A DNA stretch of 41,601 nt from Marmoricola sp. (GTDB lineage: Bacteria; Actinomycetota; Actinomycetes; Propionibacteriales; Nocardioidaceae), in the NCBI RefSeq assembly GCF_025965215.1, contig NZ_JAOPXI010000024.1:1-41601 (forward strand). Direction: 5' to 3'. Below are positions 28,206-36,131 of this stretch, in pieces; positions within the stretch are counted from its first letter, which is position 1; every line of letters starts with the position of its first letter. The notes under the pieces were generated by a model. That model had not been told where the DNA came from and made no database searches. It saw nothing but the letters and a program-made list of their open reading frames with translations. A program made the position numbers and the translations under genes.

Positions 28206-29615
28206 TCATGAGATGAACACCCCGGTCGCGCCGTCCCAGGTCAGGATGGCCGTCCAGTTGCTGGCCGGAGGTGCTGAGAGACGCTGACTCAGCGGCGCGT
28301 AGAGATGCAGACCGGCCACATAGGCGTTCCACGTCGCGTCGCGGGTCAGCGTGACCGTCGAGGTCTGCGATCCCCCGGCACCGGGCGCGGTGACGGCGTG
28401 CCAGGTGCCGTTCGCGAAGGTCGACAACTTGGTACCAGCCGCCGACGCCGTACCGCTCGGACTGGTGAACGTCCAAGCCAGGTCGACCATGCTGCAGGCC
28501 GAGGTCGCACCGATGGTCGGCAAGGAGCCGGCGTAGGTGGTGGTCCCGGTGTCGTCGAGCATCCAGACCTGGCTGGCGCCGCTCAGCGCCTGTGCCGCCG
28601 TGCTGTACGCCGCAGCCGATGCCGCAGTGAACAGGCTCGACACCGTTCCCGAGCTCACCGAGTTGCCGGCCACGAACGCACCGGAGAGCGACCCTGTCAG
28701 GTAGGCCGATGTCGGTGAGTTGCTGACCCCGGTGAAGTCGCCCCAGCCGGCGTGCCAGTAGGCGTTGCCCCCGGTGAGTGCGGTGAGGCCGGATGCCGAT
28801 ACCCCGGCCGCGTTGTCGACGTACAGGGTCGGGGTGGAGACGATGACCGACGCCACGCTCAGCACGGCCAGATGCCAGTTGCCGTCGTTGTACGCCGCCG
28901 CCGAGACCCCGCTGGTCGTGGTGCCCAAGGTCCCTGAGACGCGGAACCGGACCTTGCCGGCGTTGTCCATCCACAGCAGCGGTGTCCCGGCGACCGACGA
29001 CGAGTCGATCGCGCTGGTCGCCATCGAGAGCAGGCCGCCGCCGGACGTGTAGCCGTTGGCCACCTTGAACCACACGCCGAACGCGTAGCTGCCACCGAGC
29101 AGCGAGGCAGTGCTGGTGGCCACGACGTCTGAGGCGTACGCGGAGCCGCCACTCAGTGCGACGGCCGAGGAGGTCCCCCACTTGTCGGTCTGTCCGAACG
29201 CGACCGCGTACCGGGGCAACATCGGATCTGTCGACGTCTTCACGTTGGCGAACTTCACCGGCGCGCACGACGGCGCGCGGAACTCAGAGGTCAGCTGGCT
29301 GGCCGAGAGTGGGCTGTTGTTGGTGAACGTGTCGGTGGCACTGACCCCGCCTACCGTGGCCGCCACGGTCGGGCCGATGCTGCCGCCGCACGAGGTGGTC
29401 CCGGACATCCGCGCGGTGAGCGAGCAGGACGTCGCCTGGTACGCATGCGTGACGGCCAGCGATCCGGTCAGGCTGGAGTTGGCGGAGTTGAGCACGACGC
29501 CCGCGTTCCAGGACGACAGCGTCCCCGAGCTCGCCGTCCACACGACGGCCAGGGCCACCGTGACCACCCCCCAGGCCCAGCGACCCGGGCCGCGTCGAGG
29601 GACGCGCCTCATCAC
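28206..29615 (-). CDS. Secreted LamG-like protein with SipW-type signal
   Basis: 469 residues. A basic start and one helix lead to SSGTLSSWNAGVVLNS (29-44), nearly the same signal end as in the two proteins encoded upstream. The middle (about 140-310) reads as a LamG/concanavalin-like jelly roll: AFGVWFKVANGYTSGGGLLSM, DNAGKVRFRV, DGNWHLAVLSV, LYVDNAAG. The C-terminal 120 residues are Ser/Thr/Ala-rich with a further beta region. Such domains often bind glycans. Start is GTG at 29615 (an ATG follows directly), three bases after the preceding stop. A surface adhesin-like role is inferred. Confidence 0.75.
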   Translation of the reverse strand: MMRRVPRRGPGRWAWGVVTVALAVVWTASSGTLSSWNAGVVLNSANSSLTGSLAVTHAYQATSCSLTARMSGTTSCGGSIGPTVAATVGGVSATDTFTNNSPLSASQLTSEFRAPSCAPVKFANVKTSTDPMLPRYAVAFGQTDKWGTSSAVALSGGSAYASDVVATSTASLLGGSYAFGVWFKVANGYTSGGGLLSMATSAIDSSSVAGTPLLWMDNAGKVRFRVSGTLGTTTSGVSAAAYNDGNWHLAVLSVASVIVSTPTLYVDNAAGVSASGLTALTGGNAYWHAGWGDFTGVSNSPTSAYLTGSLSGAFVAGNSVSSGTVSSLFTAASAAAYSTAAQALSGASQVWMLDDTGTTTYAGSLPTIGATSACSMVDLAWTFTSPSGTASAAGTKLSTFANGTWHAVTAPGAGGSQTSTVTLTRDATWNAYVAGLHLYAPLSQRLSAPPASNWTAILTWDGATGVFIS

Positions 29616-29618
29616 GGC

Positions 29619-30296
29619 CTACTTGTTGAGGGTCCACGTGAGCGGCTGGCTCGCTGTGATCCCCTGGTCGAGAACGCTCGCTGCACTGTCGAGCGCCACG
29701 GTGAAGCGGCAGGTGAACGATGCCGATGCAGCGATGGTCGCCGTGTGGGTCAGGGTCGCGCCGATGCTGGCCGGCGCCCCCGCCACGTACTTGAGGTCGG
29801 ACCAGGCAGTGCCCGCGTTGTAGGTCGCCCCGTCCGAGCACGAGATCGCGACGGTGAGCTCACCATTGGTGCAGATGTTGTTGGCGGCCGGTGACCCGGA
29901 GCCCGCGGTCGGGTTCTGGGTACACGTGCCACGGGTGAGGACGAAGGACGACGCTGCCGAGGAGCCCACGTTGCTGAACACCACGTCGGTGACCTGGTTG
30001 GCGCCCGGCGTCAGCGGAGTGGTGACTCCGCCGTACTTGTTGATGGTGCTGCAGGTGAACGAGTTTCCTACCCCGCTGCTCGACAGGCACGTCGCCGACG
30101 GTCCGACCTCCTGAAGGATCACGGCCGTGGCGGTGGCGACGGTGTTGGTGTCGTTGCCGATCACGGCGGCGGTCCAGGACGAGAGCGTGCCGTTCGTGCT
30201 GAGGACGAGCAGGAGCGCAGAGAATCCGCAGGCGACCCAGACGAGGGCGCTGCGGCTCGTGCGGCGTCGATTCCGGTTCCTGTGGTGACCAGACAT
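29619..30296 (-). CDS. Secreted TasA-like protein, GTLSSW signal (paralogue 2)
   Basis: 225 residues. Arg-rich start, helix, then STNGTLSSWTAAVIGND, followed by VATATAVILQEVGPSATC and INKYGGVTTPLTPG. These match the protein encoded just upstream over the same positions, so the two are paralogues. The mature part is Thr/Ser/Val-rich with several Cys residues (TCLSS, FTCST, GTCTQN, NICTN, ISCSD), suggesting disulfides outside the cell. I chose the ATG at 30296 because GGGGAGGAG stands seven bases upstream. A strong hairpin separates it from paralogue 1. Confidence 0.78.
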   Translation of the reverse strand: MSGHHRNRNRRRTSRSALVWVACGFSALLLVLSTNGTLSSWTAAVIGNDTNTVATATAVILQEVGPSATCLSSSGVGNSFTCSTINKYGGVTTPLTPGANQVTDVVFSNVGSSAASSFVLTRGTCTQNPTAGSGSPAANNICTNGELTVAISCSDGATYNAGTAWSDLKYVAGAPASIGATLTHTATIAASASFTCRFTVALDSAASVLDQGITASQPLTWTLNK

Positions 30297-30322
30297 GCGG
30301 CGCTCCTCCCCGTGCGGTGGTG

Positions 30323-30356
30323 CCGGGGGTGTGGAGGTTACTCTCCCCACCCCCGG
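30323..30356 (-). terminator. Intercistronic hairpin between the two GTLSSW paralogues
   Basis: A 14-base stem with one mismatch (CCGGGGGTGTGGAG / CTCCCCACCCCCGG) and a six-base loop begins five bases after the stop of paralogue 1. No T-run follows, and the ribosome binding site of paralogue 2 lies just beyond it. It probably protects or partly terminates the upstream message, raising the first protein over the rest, as for major subunits of pili and fibres. Confidence 0.65.
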
Positions 30357-30360
30357 ACGT

Positions 30361-31026
30361 TTAGCTGGCTGTCAGCGTCCAGTGAAGGACCTGCGAGGCA
30401 ACCTGCGATGAGTACCCGGCGGGCGTGCCCGACGGGAGGTTCAAGGTGAAGGTGCAGTCGGTCGCCGCGCCTGCCGCGAGCGTGCCGACAGCGCCACCGG
30501 TGAACGAGCTGAGCACGACGGGCGTGCCGGTCGTGTCGAGCGTCGCGGGACTGGTGCACGCGACCGTGACGGTCACCTTGGCGCAGACCGGGAAGTCGGT
30601 CGGGTCCGCGGTGGTCGACCCGCCGAGTGCCGTGGAGCCACACGTGTCGGCCGCCAGGACGAGATCGCCCTGCCCGGTCCCGGTGTTCTTCAGGTTGACC
30701 GTGACTGCCTGGGAGTCACCGCCGCTGATGCTGTCCGGGTTGAGCGGGGTTCCGGTGCCGCCGTACTTGTTGATCGAGGAGCAGTTCGAGACCTGGTTGG
30801 TGGTCGTGGACGTGGTGTCGCAGGTGACCGCACCAGGGCCGGTTTCGAGCAGGGCCACCGCGTGGGTCGAGGCCACCGTGTTGTTGGTGTTGTCGATGAT
30901 GGCCGATGTCCAGCTCGACAGGGTCCCGTTGACGCCCAGGACGAGGATCGCGGCCGAGAACGCGCCGCTGGCCCAGAGTGCGCCGGTACGACGACGCTTG
31001 TTCTTGTCGCTCGTGGTTTCGCTCAT
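30361..31026 (-). CDS. Secreted TasA-like protein, GTLSSW signal (paralogue 1)
   Basis: 221 residues. The signal has KNKRRR, one helix (ALWASGAFSAAILVLGV) and NGTLSSWTSAIIDNTNNTVAST. The rest follows the paralogue downstream: ALLETGPGAVTC, INKYGGTGTPLNPD and then GGDSQAVTVNLKNTGTG, which is the PGD-type strand region of TasA-like subunits. Six or more Cys residues are spread through the mature chain. First gene of the island's first cluster and followed by a strong hairpin, so it may be the most expressed. Structural subunit is the best inference; no catalytic motif is seen. Confidence 0.78.
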   Translation of the reverse strand: MSETTSDKNKRRRTGALWASGAFSAAILVLGVNGTLSSWTSAIIDNTNNTVASTHAVALLETGPGAVTCDTTSTTTNQVSNCSSINKYGGTGTPLNPDSISGGDSQAVTVNLKNTGTGQGDLVLAADTCGSTALGGSTTADPTDFPVCAKVTVTVACTSPATLDTTGTPVVLSSFTGGAVGTLAAGAATDCTFTLNLPSGTPAGYSSQVASQVLHWTLTAS

Positions 31027-31085
31027 TGTGCAGACCTGCTCCCTGGACCGCGCCGCCCCTGTGACGGAGACGCTTCAAGGCCCAA

Positions 31086-31127
31086 CATCGGCTGCTTGGA
31101 GTCGAGGTTGAGGGTTTGAAGCCGATG
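31086..31127. promoter_or_regulatory. Inverted repeat upstream of the first island cluster
   Basis: CATCGGCTGC (31086-31095) and GAAGCCGATG (31118-31127) are inverted copies with one mismatch in ten and a 22-base spacer. They lie in the 132-base gap between the tetR-like stop and paralogue 1. A regulator operator is possible; I cannot place a convincing -35/-10 pair beside it. Confidence 0.35.
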
Positions 31128-31158
31128 ATTTCGCCCTAGGGGTTCACAGAGGTCGGGC

Positions 31159-31890
31159 TCAGTCGACGCGCACGGCCGCCATGATCAGGTCGTCGAGCGA
31201 GGCTGAGGGGTCGACCGCAGCACCGCGATCACGGGCGAGGCCGTCGATCTGGAACCAGATCGAGCGGGCCAGCTGGCCCGCGAGCACGTCGGCCGCCGGC
31301 GATTGCTCGGGGCGGGACAACCAGGCCCGCACGGCGCCGAAGACCTGGCCCACGATCCCGAAGACCAGCGGGTCGAGCAGGTCCTCGTCGTCGCGGGTCA
31401 GGTCGATCTCGAGCAGTCCGGCACCGGTACGCACCAGGGTCGCGATGCCGTCACCGATCTGGGCGGCGGTCCGGGTCAGGTCGCTCTCCCCGTGCTCGTC
31501 CGGGGTCTCCATCGCACCGATCCGGTGCAACGCAGGATGGGCGGCGGCCCAGTCGACGTAGGCGTGCACGATGCGGAAGATGAGCTGCTCGATCGTGCCG
31601 CTCAGTGCGAACTCCGGGACCAGGCGCTCCATCAGCCGGCCCAGGATGCGGTTCTGCACGGCGCGATCGAGGTCGGCACGGTCGGTGAAGTGCCGGTAGA
31701 CGACCGCACGCCCGAGGCCGGCCTGCTCGGCGATCTGGCGCACGTGGATCTCGGTGCCGATCGGCTCTCGCTCGATCACGGCGATCGCGGCGTCCAGGAT
31801 CTGCAGCTGCCGCTCGGCGCGGTGCGCGGCCCAGCGCTCACCCCGGCCGTCGCCGAGACCCCGTGCTGAGGAGCTCGGCTTGCCGGTCAC
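31159..31890 (-). CDS. TetR family transcriptional regulator
   Basis: 243 residues. The N-terminal helix-turn-helix domain is clear: ILDAAIAVIE, then IHVRQIAEQAGLGRAVVYRHFTDRADL. A helical ligand domain of about 170 residues follows. The GTG start overlaps the reductase stop by four bases (GTGA), so it is the third gene of the oxygenase-reductase-regulator operon. Self-regulation through the inverted repeat in front of the oxygenase gene is likely. The ligand is unknown, perhaps the oxygenase substrate or a fatty acyl compound. Confidence 0.9.
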   Translation of the reverse strand: MTGKPSSSARGLGDGRGERWAAHRAERQLQILDAAIAVIEREPIGTEIHVRQIAEQAGLGRAVVYRHFTDRADLDRAVQNRILGRLMERLVPEFALSGTIEQLIFRIVHAYVDWAAAHPALHRIGAMETPDEHGESDLTRTAAQIGDGIATLVRTGAGLLEIDLTRDDEDLLDPLVFGIVGQVFGAVRAWLSRPEQSPAADVLAGQLARSIWFQIDGLARDRGAAVDPSASLDDLIMAAVRVD

Positions 31891-33542
31891 ACCCGTGAGA
31901 ATAGGGCGCGCCGAGCGCGCCCGGACCCGCCGACACGAGCCGCAGAGGCGACGCGCACCATCTCCTCGACCTCGAGCAGCTTCACCCGGGACCGGCCGAC
32001 GGCTGCGCCACGCCGGCGCTCGGCAGCATCGATCGCCCGCCAGCCGGCGCGGTCGACCACATCCGGCACGAGGCCGGCGAGCCAGGCGTCGAGCTCTGCG
32101 CGACTACCCGTGGCCGGAGCCAGTAAGCCCGCGTCGAGATCGTCGAGCAGCGAGCTGACGGTCTCCGCCGAGCACGACTTGTTCGTGCCGATGAAGCCGG
32201 TCGGCCCGCGCTTGATCCACCCCGCGACATAGGTTCCCGGGCGCACCCGGCCGCCCGTGTTCGGCACCGTGCCGGTCGCCTCGTCGAACGGCATCCCGGG
32301 CAGGGCCGTGCCGCGGTAGCCGACCGAACGGAGCACCATGCCAGCGGACAGCACCTCGGTCTGACCAGTCGCCACGGCCTCGAGGCGACCGTCGTTCTCG
32401 ACGAGACGCGTCCGGGTCACCTCGATGCCCTGGACGTGGTCGTTCCCGAGGATGCGGACCGGGGCCGTACCGAAGCGCAGCACGATTCGTCGGCGTCCCG
32501 GGGTGGGTGTGCGCAGGGCGAGCTCACCGAGCAGCCGGGTCTTCGCCGAGTCCGCGACGATCGGCTCGCCGCCGTTGTCGACCAGCACGTCGATGTCGGC
32601 CAAGCCCGCGAGGCCGACGAGCTCGGGCATCGTGAACGCCGCCTGTGCAGGTCCCCGGCGTCCGAGCACGACGACCTCGGTGACCTTGCTCCCCCGCAGC
32701 GCGGCAAGCGGGAGCGCGGCAATGTCGGTCGGTGCGAGCGCCTCCGGGTCGGCGGTGAGGATCCGCGCGACATCGAGCGCGACGTTGCCGTTGCCGACGA
32801 TCACGACCCGCTCGGCGCCGAGGTCGACCCTCGCGTCCTGGTGGTCGGGATGTCCGTTGTACCAGCCGACGACGTCGGTCGCCGAGATGCTGCCGATCAG
32901 CTCCTCGCCCTCGATGCCCAGCGCCCGGTCAGCCGATGCCCCGACGGCATAGATCACCCCGTCGTAGCGGGTGGCGAGCTCCTCGTGGCCGACCGCGGCC
33001 CCGACCTCGACGTTGAGACGGTAGGTGAAGCCGGGCTGGCCCTCGATCGCCGCGAACAGGGCCGAGACCTGCTTGGTCTCCTGATGATCCGGGGCGACCC
33101 CCGCGCGCGCCAGTCCGTACGGCGTCGGCAGTCGGTCGAACACGTCGACGCTGACGCCGGCGTGCTTGAGCAGCTCGTCGGCGGCGTACAGGCCGGCCGG
33201 ACCGGCCCCGACGACAGCCACCCTGGCTACGCGTGCGGGTCGGCGCACGCTCGGCACCACCGCCAGCGGGGTGCGGTCGGCGTGCGGGTGTTCGGTGAAG
33301 TACAGCTCGTTGAGGGCACGGAACGGCAGCTCGGCCCCGGTGAGCTTGGTGTGCGGCTTGACCGCGTCGACCGGGCAGGCCGTCGTACAGGCTCCGCAGT
33401 CGACGCACGAGGCCGGATCGACGTACAGCATCTCGGCCTCGGCGAAGCCGGGCTCACCGGGAGCGGGGTGGATGCAGTTCACCGGGCAGGCGATGACGCA
33501 AGAGGCATCGCTGCAGCAGGACTGCGTGACGACGTACGGCAC
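31887..33542 (-). CDS. Ferredoxin-fused NADP reductase (FprB-like)
   Basis: 551 residues with two parts. The N-terminal 65 residues are a seven-iron type ferredoxin: Cys residues at 9/10, 15, 19 and 23, and a complete CVDCGACTTACP motif (46-57). The rest is an adrenodoxin-reductase-like flavoprotein with the FAD motif VVGAGPAGLYA (110-120), a second dinucleotide motif VIVGNGNVALDVA for NADP, and a C-terminal tail of about 80 residues. It resembles mycobacterial FprB. It would carry electrons from NADPH to the oxygenase encoded three bases upstream. GTG start. Confidence 0.9.
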   Translation of the reverse strand: MPYVVTQSCCSDASCVIACPVNCIHPAPGEPGFAEAEMLYVDPASCVDCGACTTACPVDAVKPHTKLTGAELPFRALNELYFTEHPHADRTPLAVVPSVRRPARVARVAVVGAGPAGLYAADELLKHAGVSVDVFDRLPTPYGLARAGVAPDHQETKQVSALFAAIEGQPGFTYRLNVEVGAAVGHEELATRYDGVIYAVGASADRALGIEGEELIGSISATDVVGWYNGHPDHQDARVDLGAERVVIVGNGNVALDVARILTADPEALAPTDIAALPLAALRGSKVTEVVVLGRRGPAQAAFTMPELVGLAGLADIDVLVDNGGEPIVADSAKTRLLGELALRTPTPGRRRIVLRFGTAPVRILGNDHVQGIEVTRTRLVENDGRLEAVATGQTEVLSAGMVLRSVGYRGTALPGMPFDEATGTVPNTGGRVRPGTYVAGWIKRGPTGFIGTNKSCSAETVSSLLDDLDAGLLAPATGSRAELDAWLAGLVPDVVDRAGWRAIDAAERRRGAAVGRSRVKLLEVEEMVRVASAARVGGSGRARRALFSRV

Positions 33543-33545
33543 GAC

Positions 33546-34499
33546 TCAGGCCGCGGCAGGCTGGCTGCGGAACCGGGCGCCCCGACCGTCGATCTTCAGC
33601 GCCTTCCAGACGCGTCGCGAGACCGGGTTCATCAGGTCGAGCTCGTCAGCGAGGGCGCGCACGTCGTAGAACACGTCGCGCAGCATGACCCGCGCTTCCG
33701 GGCTGTCCCAGAACACCTCGTCGAGCACCTTCTTCGGTACGCCGACGGCCTTGGTCATCTCCTTGCCCGGCACCATGATCGCGTCACCCAGCACCCGCAT
33801 GATCACCGGGAGGACGACCGACAGGATGGCCTTGCGGACCGGGCCGACCTTCGGGACGTTCCGCTTGAGGTACTCGTGCGCGAAGGAGATGTGCCGCGCC
33901 TCCTCGGCGATGTGAATCTGCATGATCCGCTGCAGCAGGGGGTGCATCGCCTCGCCCTCGCGCAGGATCGCCTTCTGCAGGTGGTCGATCGGCTCCTCGC
34001 CGGCGAGGACACCCATGAAGAAGACGATCGAGAGCGGCCTGGCCGCGAGCGGGAGGAACGGGGCCACGGCACGGAAGTAGCGCGGACCACCGGGGACGTC
34101 GACACCCGTACGGTTGACGAACTCCTGGAACATCTGGGTGTGGTGGGTCTCCTCGGTGGCCTCGTGGGTGATGTAGCGGTACTCGGGCGACCCGTTCGGC
34201 AACCCGATCACGTACTCCATCAGGCCGCGGATCAGGATGTTCTCGAACTGCAGGCCGACCTTCGCGACGTTGGCCTGGCGCCAGATGCCGATCTCGATCT
34301 GGCGCTCCAGCGGCAGGCCGCGGTACCAGGAGCTCGCACCCAGTGCGTCGGCCTTCGGCAGCACCCAGCGCGGGTCGCTGTGGTCAACCGCATAGTCGGT
34401 GTTGTCCCAGTCGATGTCGGTCCACGGGTCGAAGTTCTGGTGCACCGAACCCTCCGACAGCGTGTGCAGCTTCTCTTCGTAGGTCTGGATCGCAGTCAT
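33546..34499 (-). CDS. AurF-like di-iron oxygenase
   Basis: 317 residues, a ferritin-like four-helix protein. Candidate metal ligands appear as ENILIRGLMEYV, then THEATEETHHTQMF, and EEARHISFAHEYL, giving the paired E-x2-H pattern of the AurF (p-aminobenzoate N-oxygenase) family. The family oxidises amines or aliphatic chains using O2 and a reductase; the substrate here is unknown. First gene of the operon with the FprB-like reductase and TetR regulator. No clear ribosome binding site is visible. Confidence 0.85.
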   Translation of the reverse strand: MTAIQTYEEKLHTLSEGSVHQNFDPWTDIDWDNTDYAVDHSDPRWVLPKADALGASSWYRGLPLERQIEIGIWRQANVAKVGLQFENILIRGLMEYVIGLPNGSPEYRYITHEATEETHHTQMFQEFVNRTGVDVPGGPRYFRAVAPFLPLAARPLSIVFFMGVLAGEEPIDHLQKAILREGEAMHPLLQRIMQIHIAEEARHISFAHEYLKRNVPKVGPVRKAILSVVLPVIMRVLGDAIMVPGKEMTKAVGVPKKVLDEVFWDSPEARVMLRDVFYDVRALADELDLMNPVSRRVWKALKIDGRGARFRSQPAAA

Positions 34500-34523
34500 G
34501 TTTCGAGGTTAGTGAGACGCGGT

Positions 34524-34564
34524 GTCACATGTAAATAGGTATCTGTGACTTCGCGTCACAGATA
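34524..34564 (-). promoter_or_regulatory. TetR-type operator and promoter of the oxygenase operon
   Basis: TATCTGTGAC (34540-34549) and GTCACAGATA (34555-34564) form a perfect ten-base inverted repeat with a five-base spacer. A third half-site GTCACA lies at 34524-34529. On the minus strand TGTGAC (34560-34555) as -35 and TATTTA (34537-34532) as -10 are 17 bases apart, so the repeat covers -35 and spacer. The start codon follows at 34499. This is the expected site for the TetR protein of the same operon. Confidence 0.7.
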
Positions 34565-34597
34565 TTTCGCGCTGCGCGAGGAATGTGCTCCACGTCA

Positions 34598-34647
34598 CGA
34601 CGTCTCGCCAAGTTCGACGACCGGTCGTGAAGCTTGCCGGGACGTGG
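34598..34647. repeat. REP-like inverted pair
   Basis: Two 25-base units abut head to head: 34598-34622 and 34623-34647, about 75-80 percent complementary, able to form one long stem. Outer bases CTCCACGTC (34588-34596) and GACGTGGAG (34641-34649) add a second pairing option. Each unit, read as GGTCRTCGARCTTGCCGAGA and onward, also matches the single unit at 13287-13311. It ends at the stop of the pdxS-linked gene (34651) and may also end its transcript. Confidence 0.6.
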
Positions 34648-34650
34648 AGG

Positions 34651-35187
34651 TCAGGCAGGGGGTCGCCGCTGCCAGTACGCCGAGACCTCGATCCGGCCCT
34701 CGTCGAACTTCGCGTCCAGTCCGGCGTCGCGGAACGCGGCCAGCACGTCCTCCAGGAGCGCATCTCCCGGCGCTGCGTTGGCATTCGTCGAGTGCCAGAG
34801 GTTGACCTCGAGCATCCCCTCGTCGATCGCGTGCCAGACATCAGGCGGGGTGAACCAGGCGATCCCCCGGGCTGGGCTCCGCGCAAGCTCGTCGTGGGCT
34901 GCCCAGTGGTCAGGGCACCCCTGGAGCACGACGATCCGGTCGGCCTCGAGAGCGGCGAACGCGTCCTGGAGCCGGTCGTAGTCGGTGACCGCGGGCCAGC
35001 CGGCCGCCTGATCGCGCCACGCCTCGAGCGCCTCGGCTATCCAGGTGCGCGCGGTCGCGTCGGCATCGAGCTCCGGGTGGTCGGCAGCAATCGCCTCCAC
35101 CACGAGGGCTGAGGTCTCCTGCGGTGTCCCGAGGCCGGAGCGGACGACATCAGCCACCCAGGCGCGGGTCCCCGCGAGGCGGGTCAC
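34651..35187 (-). CDS. Unrecognised protein coupled to pdxS
   Basis: 178 residues, soluble and acidic, no signal peptide or membrane helix. I do not recognise the family with confidence. Visible features are [12 protein letters not shown], a central [31 protein letters not shown] and a C-terminal [20 protein letters not shown]. The conserved-looking Cys-Pro-Asp-His-Trp and Trp-His residues could be a site, but no motif I know fits. The GTG start overlaps the pdxS stop by four bases, so it takes the place that pdxT usually has. A REP-like repeat follows. Confidence 0.65.
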   Translation of the reverse strand: MTRLAGTRAWVADVVRSGLGTPQETSALVVEAIAADHPELDADATARTWIAEALEAWRDQAAGWPAVTDYDRLQDAFAALEADRIVVLQGCPDHWAAHDELARSPARGIAWFTPPDVWHAIDEGMLEVNLWHSTNANAAPGDALLEDVLAAFRDAGLDAKFDEGRIEVSAYWQRRPPA

Positions 35188-36104
35188 CAGCCGCGTTCGG
35201 CCAGGCGGTGCGGTTGCGGGATGTCCTCGACGTTGATGCCGACCATGGCCTCACCGAGGCCGCGGGAGACCTTGGCGATCACGTCGGGGTCGTCGTGGAA
35301 GGTGGTCGCCTTCACGATCGCCTCGGCACGCTCGGCCGGGTTGCCGGACTTGAAGATGCCCGAACCGACGAAGACACCTTCCGCGCCGAGCTGCATCATC
35401 ATCGCGGCGTCGGCCGGGGTCGCGATGCCGCCGGCAGTGAACAGGACGACCGGGAGCTTCCCGTTGGTGGCCACTTCCTTGACCAGCTCGTACGGCGCCT
35501 GCAGCTCCTTCGCCGCGACATACAGCTCGTCGTCGTGCAGGGCCCCGAGCCGGCGGATCTCGCGCCGGATCGTGCGCATGTGGGTGACCGCGTTGGACAC
35601 GTCACCGGTGCCCGCCTCGCCCTTGGAGCGGATCATCGCCGCGCCTTCGGTGATCCGGCGCAGTGCCTCACCCAGGTTCGTCGCACCGCAGACGAACGGA
35701 ACCGTGAACGCCCACTTGTCGATGTGGTTGGCGTAGTCCGCCGGCGTCAGCACCTCGGACTCGTCGATGTAGTCGACGCCCAGGCTCTGGAGCACCTGCG
35801 CCTCGGCGAAGTGGCCGATCCGGGCCTTGGCCATCACCGGGATCGAGACGGCCTCGATGATGCCGTCGATCATGTCCGGGTCGCTCATCCGGGACACGCC
35901 GCCCTGGGCGCGGATGTCGGCAGGAACGCGCTCAAGCGCCATGACGGCGACCGCGCCGGCGTCCTCGGCGATCTTGGCCTGCTCGACGTTGACCACGTCC
36001 ATGATCACGCCGCCCTTGAGCATCTCGGCCATGCCGCGCTTCACGCGGGAGGTGCCGGTGCCCGGCGAGTCGTTGTCAGAGGTCAGGTGAGAGTCCGAAG
36101 CCAT
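35184..36104 (-). CDS. pdxS: Pyridoxal 5'-phosphate synthase subunit PdxS
   Basis: A 306-residue TIM-barrel enzyme that makes PLP from ribose 5-phosphate, glyceraldehyde 3-phosphate and ammonia supplied by PdxT. The catalytic Lys segments are intact: [26 protein letters not shown] and [12 protein letters not shown]; phosphate-binding [10 protein letters not shown] follows. Length fits the family. It is normally adjacent to pdxT; here the partner lies 11.7 kb downstream. It starts 27 bases after pgsA. Confidence 0.97.
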   Translation of the reverse strand: MASDSHLTSDNDSPGTGTSRVKRGMAEMLKGGVIMDVVNVEQAKIAEDAGAVAVMALERVPADIRAQGGVSRMSDPDMIDGIIEAVSIPVMAKARIGHFAEAQVLQSLGVDYIDESEVLTPADYANHIDKWAFTVPFVCGATNLGEALRRITEGAAMIRSKGEAGTGDVSNAVTHMRTIRREIRRLGALHDDELYVAAKELQAPYELVKEVATNGKLPVVLFTAGGIATPADAAMMMQLGAEGVFVGSGIFKSGNPAERAEAIVKATTFHDDPDVIAKVSRGLGEAMVGINVEDIPQPHRLAERGW

Positions 36105-36131
36105 GAACCCAGTTTACGACCGCGTGTCGCC

